Part shown: positions 7,530 through 11,487 of the stretch, piece after piece
Layout of the letters: each line of letters opens with the position of its first letter
How positions within the stretch are numbered: position 1 is the stretch's first letter
Source: Bacilli bacterium
GTDB lineage: Bacteria; Bacillota_I; Bacilli_A; RF39; UBA660
Length of the DNA: 11,487 nucleotides
NCBI GenBank assembly: GCA_017411235.1
Contig: JAFPMR010000277.1
Location: 1-11,487 of the forward strand
Reading direction: 5' to 3'
Notes under the pieces: model-generated
What the model was told of the DNA's origin: nothing
Database searches by the model: none
Seen by the model: only the letters and a program-made list of their open reading frames with translations
Translations under genes and position numbers: made by a program

Positions 7530-7536
7530 AGGAGGG
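7530..7536 (+). promoter_or_regulatory. Ribosome binding site fixing the ireB start
   Basis: AGGAGGG lies 9 bases before the ATG at 7546 and within the predicted transcript. Confidence 0.72.
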
Positions 7537-7545
7537 TATAGTGTT

Positions 7546-7791
7546 ATGGAAGGTTCGACTGGTAAATTTGATGTTGGAGAAGTTAAAAAGGAGTTAATAT
7601 CTACGACACTAAGAGAAGTATATGATGCTTTAAAAGAAAGAGGCTACGATCCAATTAATCAGATTGTAGGATACTTAATTAGTGGTGATCCAGGTTACAT
7701 TTCAAATTATAAAGAATCTAGAAATAAAATCTTGGATTTTGATCGTAGTGAAATCACAGCTTTAATTTTGGAGGAGTATTTAGGAAAATAA
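7546..7791 (+). CDS. ireB: IreB family regulatory phosphoprotein (UPF0297/DUF965)
   Basis: Small cytoplasmic protein of 81 residues. In Enterococcus faecalis, IreB is a substrate of the PASTA-domain Ser/Thr kinase IreK and acts negatively in cell-envelope stress and cephalosporin resistance. The family hallmark GYDPINQIVGYLISGDPGYI (33-52) is intact, preceded by LREVYDALKERG and followed by an acidic helix ending in LEEYLGK. The flexible start, MEGSTGKFDV, has Ser4 and Thr5, near where E. faecalis IreB is phosphorylated. An upstream in-frame ATG at 7507 is inside the promoter, so 7546 is chosen. It is the first gene of the operon and overlaps ruvX by one base (TAATG), implying coupled translation. 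No IreK-like kinase is in the window. Confidence 0.94.
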   Translation: MEGSTGKFDVGEVKKELISTTLREVYDALKERGYDPINQIVGYLISGDPGYISNYKESRNKILDFDRSEITALILEEYLGK

Positions 7792-8210
7792 TGAGATGTT
7801 TGGGTTTAGATTTAGGTACTAGAACTCTAGGTCTAGCTATTTCTGATAAATCAAACATGATCGCTTCTCCATATAAAGTGTTGCGCTGGGATGGAGAAGA
7901 TTATAATATACTTTTTAAAGATTTAGACGTTATTATTAAAGATAATAATATTACAGATTTAGTTTTAGGATTACCTAAAAATATGAATAACACGCTAGGT
8001 TTCGCAGCTGAAAGAAGTATTAATTTTAAGGAAGCTTTAGAAAGTAGATATGAAATGGAAGTTCATTTAATTGATGAAAGATTATCTACTGTAGAAGCTA
8101 CTAATTATTTACTTGACGCTGATGTTAGTCGAAAAAAGAGAAAAAAAGTAGTAGATGGTATTGCTGCTAGTATTATATTAGACACATATCTTAAAATGAA
8201 AGGAAATTAG
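7791..8210 (+). CDS. ruvX: RuvX/YqgF, putative pre-16S rRNA nuclease
   Basis: RNase H-fold nuclease of 139 residues, the usual size, thought to process the 5' end of pre-16S rRNA; it was earlier annotated as a Holliday junction resolvase. Motifs run in order: GLDLGTRTLGLAISD (5-19) with acidic Asp7, LVLGLPKNMNNTLG (57-70), IDERLSTVEA (94-103) and VDGIAASIILDTYL (121-134) with Asp122. All expected acidic residues are present. The ATG shares its first base with the ireB stop codon. The conserved ireB-ruvX-yrzB order is typical of Bacilli. Confidence 0.95.
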   Translation: MRCLGLDLGTRTLGLAISDKSNMIASPYKVLRWDGEDYNILFKDLDVIIKDNNITDLVLGLPKNMNNTLGFAAERSINFKEALESRYEMEVHLIDERLSTVEATNYLLDADVSRKKRKKVVDGIAASIILDTYLKMKGN

Positions 8211-8212
8211 TT

Positions 8213-8506
8213 ATGGAAGAAAAAAAAGGAGTATTTACTATAGTAAATGACAAAGGTGAAGAAGTAGAATGCGAGATTCTTTTCACTTTTGATTCTGATG
8301 AAACTAAAAAGAGTTACATCGTATATACAGATAATACATTGGATGAAAGTGGTTCAACTAAGGTTTATGCATCTATTTATGATCCTACTGGTCAAAATCC
8401 TGCATTAACACCTATTGAAACAGAAAAAGAATGGTTAGTTATTGAAAACATTTTATCTTCAGTTCAAGAGAAAATTAATCAAGCACAAGGTGCTAACGAA
8501 GAATAA
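8213..8506 (+). CDS. yrzB: DUF1292 (UPF0473, YrzB-like) conserved protein
   Basis: Small acidic cytoplasmic protein of 97 residues whose biochemical function is unknown. It shows the family pattern: FTIVNDKGEEVECEILFTFD (8-27), then YIVYTDN (35-41), ASIYDP (53-58) and a C-terminal helix beginning ETEKEWLVIENIL (69-81). The start has AAAGGA at 8198-8203 as its ribosome site and lies 2 bases after ruvX. Its stop overlaps the mltG start by one base (TAATG). The steady position between ruvX and mltG across Bacilli suggests a shared role in growth or envelope control, but that is inference. Confidence 0.9.
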   Translation: MEEKKGVFTIVNDKGEEVECEILFTFDSDETKKSYIVYTDNTLDESGSTKVYASIYDPTGQNPALTPIETEKEWLVIENILSSVQEKINQAQGANEE

Positions 8507-9588
8507 TGAAAAAGAAATTATTGATTATAGTTATCGCTATATTTCTTTTTTTTGTATTAGCAGGAATTGGTTGTGTTGTTTATTATAATAATGGTTTAAA
8601 ACCAGTGGATGCTAATAATAAAGAAGAAGTATTATTTGAAGTAAAAAAAGGAGTATATGGTTCTGGTTTAATTGATGCTTTATATGAAAAAGAATTAATT
8701 AAGAATAAGACTGTAGCTAGAATCTATTTAAAGTTTAATGGCAATTATGCACCATTAGCTGGTATTTATTCTTTGAATAAATCAATGACTTTAAAAGAAA
8801 TCCTTGAGTACATTTCTAAGAGTGGTAATGCTATTGAAGATAGTGTTTCAGTTACTTTTATTGAAGGTAGAAGATTGACTGATTATGTTTCTCTTATCAG
8901 CAAAACATTTGGTTATTCTGAAGATGATATAATGGCAGTTTTAACTGATAACGAGTTTTTAACTGAACTTATTAATAAGTATTGGTTCTTGACTGAAGAT
9001 ATATTAAATGATAAATTATATTACGCACTTGAGGGATATCTATATCCTGATACTTATGCATTTAGAACAGATGCTAGTATAAAGGATATTGTTACTAAAT
9101 TGCTAGATGAAATGGGCAAGAGATTAGATGGCTTAAAGAATGAAATTGAAGCTAGTAGTTATAGTGCTCATGAGATATTAACTATGGCAAGTATAGTTGA
9201 ACTTGAGGGTGGTAATAGTGATGATAGATACGGGGTTGCTGGAGTATTCTATAATAGATTAAATTCAGGTATGAGTTTAGGTAGTGATGTTACTACTTAT
9301 TATGGTGCTAGAGTAAAAATGTCTGAACGTGATTTATGGCAAAAGGAAATCGAAGAGGTTAATGGTTATAATACTAGACCTGCTGCTATGGCTGGTAAAT
9401 TACCAATTGGACCTATTTGTAGTCCTAGTTTAAATTCTATTAAGGCATCTTTGGAACCTACTAAACATGATTATTACTATTTTGTTGCTGATAAGAACAA
9501 AAAGACTTACTTTAGTAAGACTTATCAGGAACATGTTAATACTATAAATAAACTTAAAAATGAAGGTTTATGGTATGAATACAAATAA
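8506..9588 (+). CDS. mltG: Endolytic murein transglycosylase MltG (YceG-like)
   Basis: Membrane-anchored lytic transglycosylase that cuts nascent peptidoglycan strands and so sets glycan chain length. It has 360 residues. A single N-terminal membrane helix lies at about 4-27, inside-out topology after MKKK. A LysM-like region follows (about 41-104). The YceG catalytic domain has EGYLYPDTYAF (176-186), HEILTMASIVELEG (222-235) with the expected catalytic Glu232, AGVFYNRLNSGMSLGSD (245-261) and YNTRPAAMAGKLPIGPI (288-304). CSPSLNSIKASLEP replaces the more usual SNPG-type start of this motif. The ATG shares a base with the yrzB stop. Its presence shows that the organism makes a peptidoglycan wall, unlike true mycoplasmas. 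Confidence 0.95.
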   Translation: MKKKLLIIVIAIFLFFVLAGIGCVVYYNNGLKPVDANNKEEVLFEVKKGVYGSGLIDALYEKELIKNKTVARIYLKFNGNYAPLAGIYSLNKSMTLKEILEYISKSGNAIEDSVSVTFIEGRRLTDYVSLISKTFGYSEDDIMAVLTDNEFLTELINKYWFLTEDILNDKLYYALEGYLYPDTYAFRTDASIKDIVTKLLDEMGKRLDGLKNEIEASSYSAHEILTMASIVELEGGNSDDRYGVAGVFYNRLNSGMSLGSDVTTYYGARVKMSERDLWQKEIEEVNGYNTRPAAMAGKLPIGPICSPSLNSIKASLEPTKHDYYYFVADKNKKTYFSKTYQEHVNTINKLKNEGLWYEYK

Positions 9589-9597
9589 GGTGATTAG

Positions 9598-10191
9598 ATG
9601 AAAGAAAAAATATTAGAAATGGAACAGTATGCGCGAGATTATAATGTTCCTATTATTGAAAAAGATAGTATAGCTTTTATTATGAAGTTTATTAAAGCTA
9701 ATGATATTCAAGAAGTACTTGAAATAGGTAGTGCAATTGGATATTCTGCAATACTTATGGCTTCTGTTAAAGATGATATAAAAATTACTACTATCGAAAG
9801 AGACAAGACTAGATATTTAGAGTGTTTAAAGAATATTAAAGAATGTGGTATGGAAAATAAAATTGATGTTGTTTTCCAAGATGCTTTAGAAATGAATCTA
9901 TCTGGAGTTTCATATGACTTAATATTTATAGATGCTGCTAAAGGTCAATATACTAATTTCTTTGAAAAGTATAAATATTTCTTGAAACCTGGTGGAGTTA
10001 TTATTACTGATAATTTAAAATTCCATGGACATGTAGGTAATAGAGAAAATATTGCTTCAAGAAATCTAAGACAATTAGTAGGTAAGATTGAAAACTATAT
10101 CGACTATTTAAAAGATAATGAAGAATTTGAAACTAAATTTTATGATGTTGGAGACGGCTTATCTGTAAGCATCAGAAAAAATGATATCTAA
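9598..10191 (+). CDS. trmR: tRNA 5-hydroxyuridine O-methyltransferase TrmR
   Basis: SAM-dependent class I methyltransferase of the metal-dependent O-methyltransferase family, 197 residues. B. subtilis TrmR (YrrM) methylates 5-hydroxyuridine at the tRNA wobble position 34 to 5-methoxyuridine. SAM motif I is LEIGSAIGYSA (41-51), the ribose-binding acid is Glu67 in TTIERDK, and the metal site includes Asp112 (FIDAAKGQY) and Asp138-Asn139 (IITDNLKFHG). AAGGTGA at 9587-9593 sets the ATG 9 bases after mltG. The gene overlaps the next by 11 bases. Catechol-type methyltransferases look similar, but the following U32 genes (yrrN/yrrO positions) make the tRNA role far more likely. Confidence 0.92.
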   Translation: MKEKILEMEQYARDYNVPIIEKDSIAFIMKFIKANDIQEVLEIGSAIGYSAILMASVKDDIKITTIERDKTRYLECLKNIKECGMENKIDVVFQDALEMNLSGVSYDLIFIDAAKGQYTNFFEKYKYFLKPGGVIITDNLKFHGHVGNRENIASRNLRQLVGKIENYIDYLKDNEEFETKFYDVGDGLSVSIRKNDI

Positions 10192-10981
10192 AATATTATT
10201 ATATGTAGATGATATAAAATATATCGAAGATTATAGAAAAGCTGGTATAGAAGCTTTTCTTTTTGCTTTAGATGGATATTGTGTTGGTTATAATACATAT
10301 TCATTAGAAGAGATAAATAAAATTGATGTTTCAAATAAATATATATTATTAAATAGAGTATTAGATTGTAAGGATATAGATAAATTAAAAGAGTTATTAC
10401 CTAAGTTTAATTGTAAGGGAATAGTTTATGAAGATATTGGTGTTTATAATTTAGTTAAAGAGTTAGGTTTAAATATGGAAATGATTTTTTATCAAAATCA
10501 TTTTGGTACTAATGTTAGATCTATTAATTTCTGGTTAGATAGAGTAGATAGTGTATTTGTAAGTAATGAAATTACTTTTGATGAGATTAAAGAAATAGTA
10601 AACAAAGCGGAAAAATCTGTTGTTTTACATTTATATGGTTATAATCAAGTAATGTATTCTAGAAGATTATTATTATCTAATTGGAGTGAAGAATTTAAGA
10701 TTCCTAAAAAGAATACTAATGTTATAGAAGATAAAGCTACGCATGTTAAGTTTAGAGCTATAGAGAATGAATATGGTACGGTAATGTATTCTGAAAACAT
10801 TTTTAATGGCTCTAGATGCTTAAAATTAGATAATGTTAAATATTTCTATGTTAATCCAATGATGATTGAGCACGAGCGTGTTATGGCTTATTTAAATAAT
10901 ATTGATAGAGATATCAAAGATGGTGAAGATTATGGTTTCTTGGATAGAGAAACAATCTATAAGTTGAAGGAGAGAAAGTAA
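10181..10981 (+). CDS. Short, cysteine-poor U32 peptidase-like protein (YrrN/TrhP1 position)
   Basis: A 266-residue protein in the position of B. subtilis yrrN. It is shorter than usual for this family (about 300 or more). Similarity to U32 proteins is weak at the start (ILLYVDDIKYIEDYRKAGIE, 5-24) and clearest at LHLYGYNQVMYSRRLLLSNW (149-168), which aligns with the U32 signature. The signature cysteines are replaced there by other residues; four scattered cysteines (34, 63, 78, 213) are not in the family pattern. The expected role is with the next gene in prephenate-dependent hydroxylation of tRNA U34, probably as a non-catalytic subunit; this is inference. No Shine-Dalgarno site precedes the ATG, which lies 11 bases inside trmR, so translation probably depends on trmR ribosomes. 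Confidence 0.82.
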   Translation: MISKILLYVDDIKYIEDYRKAGIEAFLFALDGYCVGYNTYSLEEINKIDVSNKYILLNRVLDCKDIDKLKELLPKFNCKGIVYEDIGVYNLVKELGLNMEMIFYQNHFGTNVRSINFWLDRVDSVFVSNEITFDEIKEIVNKAEKSVVLHLYGYNQVMYSRRLLLSNWSEEFKIPKKNTNVIEDKATHVKFRAIENEYGTVMYSENIFNGSRCLKLDNVKYFYVNPMMIEHERVMAYLNNIDRDIKDGEDYGFLDRETIYKLKERK

Positions 10982-11487
10982 TGGAAAGAATTGAATTATT
11001 AGCTCCTTCAGGAGATTTAGAAAGATTAAAAATAGCACTTTTATATGGCGCAGATGCTGTATATATTGGTGGTCAAGATTATAGTTTAAGAGCTAATGCA
11101 TTAAACTTTAGTTTAGATGATATTAAAGAAGCATGTCTCTTTGCTCATAAGATGAAAAAGAGAGTTTATGTAACAGTAAATATTGTTTTTCATGATAAAG
11201 ATTTAAAAGGATTAGAAGAATATTTAAAAGAACTAGATAAATGTGAAGTAGATGCGATTATTGTATCTGATGTTGTAGTTATGGATTTATGGAAGAAATT
11301 GAATCTTAAGATGGAATTACATGTTAGTACACAAGCGTCTAGTTTGAATTATGAAGCTGTTAAATTCTATAAAGATTTGGGTGCTACTAGGGTTGTTTTA
11401 GCTAGAGAAGCATCTAAGGAAGATATTAAACGTATTAAGGATGAAACTGGTGTAGAAATAGAATGCTTCGTTCATGGAGCGATGTGC
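10981..11487 (+). CDS. trhP: U32 family peptidase, tRNA U34 hydroxylation protein (YrrO/TrhP2-like), 3' end cut by window
   Basis: The first 169 residues of a U32-family protein; the rest lies beyond the right edge. The start MERIELLAPSGDLERLKIAL is typical, followed by GADAVYIGGQDYSLRANALNF (family usually YSLR-A...F), RVYVTVN, VDAIIVSD and LHVSTQASSLN. The last nine residues, ECFVHGAMC, are the start of the U32 signature and include its first cysteine, so this copy looks intact, unlike its upstream neighbour. In B. subtilis and E. coli such proteins (TrhP) hydroxylate tRNA U34 using prephenate, feeding TrmR. AAGGAG at 10967-10972 lies 8 bases before the ATG, which shares a base with the previous stop (TAATG). 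Confidence 0.92.
   Translation, partial: MERIELLAPSGDLERLKIALLYGADAVYIGGQDYSLRANALNFSLDDIKEACLFAHKMKKRVYVTVNIVFHDKDLKGLEEYLKELDKCEVDAIIVSDVVVMDLWKKLNLKMELHVSTQASSLNYEAVKFYKDLGATRVVLAREASKEDIKRIKDETGVEIECFVHGAMC

Noticed and set aside
7507..7545. Upstream ATG as the ireB start
   Set aside because: It is part of the extended -10 element; AGGAGGG and family length support 7546.

Overview
The window is a compact, AT-rich stretch (about 30% G+C by eye) of a chromosome from a low-GC Gram-positive bacterium. The gene string ireB-ruvX-yrzB-mltG-trmR-U32-U32 keeps the order of the Bacillus subtilis yrzL-yrrK-yrzB-yrrL-yrrM-yrrN-yrrO region, which points to Bacilli in the broad sense. Very low GC, AGA-rich arginine codons, tiny intergenic gaps and strong AAGGAGG-type ribosome sites fit an uncultured gut Bacilli lineage with a reduced genome (RF39-like). 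That placement is inference. MltG implies a peptidoglycan wall. TGG is used for Trp and no reading frame contains TGA.

Layout. (1) Positions 1-3239: the end of a Tad-type secretion/pilus operon, with the CpaF/TadA ATPase (5' end outside the window), TadB, TadC and a membrane-anchored protein of unknown function, closed by a hairpin terminator. (2) 3278-5441: a promoter and the operon ruvA - HAD-family nucleotidase - ruvB (Holliday junction branch migration), with the nucleotidase sitting between the two ruv genes. (3) 5446-6342, minus strand: a LysR-family regulator, convergent with ruvB and sharing with it a perfect palindromic terminator. (4) 6434-7459: a PHP-domain phosphoesterase divergent from the LysR gene, with its own terminator. 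(5) 7505 to the right edge: a seven-gene operon, ireB - ruvX - yrzB - mltG - trmR - U32-like - U32 peptidase, with the last gene cut by the window end.

How the genes work together. TadA powers a TadB/TadC membrane platform for pilus or pseudopilus assembly. RuvA and RuvB form the branch-migration motor. The last operon joins a kinase-signalling substrate (IreB), rRNA maturation (RuvX) and glycan-strand cleavage (MltG) to a tRNA wobble-uridine pathway: U32 proteins hydroxylate U34 and TrmR methylates it to 5-methoxyuridine. The first U32 protein is short and lacks the family's signature cysteines, so it looks like a non-catalytic partner of the second.

Most of the window is conserved housekeeping sequence and I do not see a wholly new system. 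The points most worth a second look are the unknown protein at the end of the Tad operon, the cysteine-less U32 partner, the nucleotidase inside ruvAB, the terminator palindrome that encodes the same C-terminal tail on both strands, and the shared extended -10 promoter motif. There are no tRNA or rRNA genes, CRISPR arrays, insertion sequences or gene-free stretches over 100 bases.
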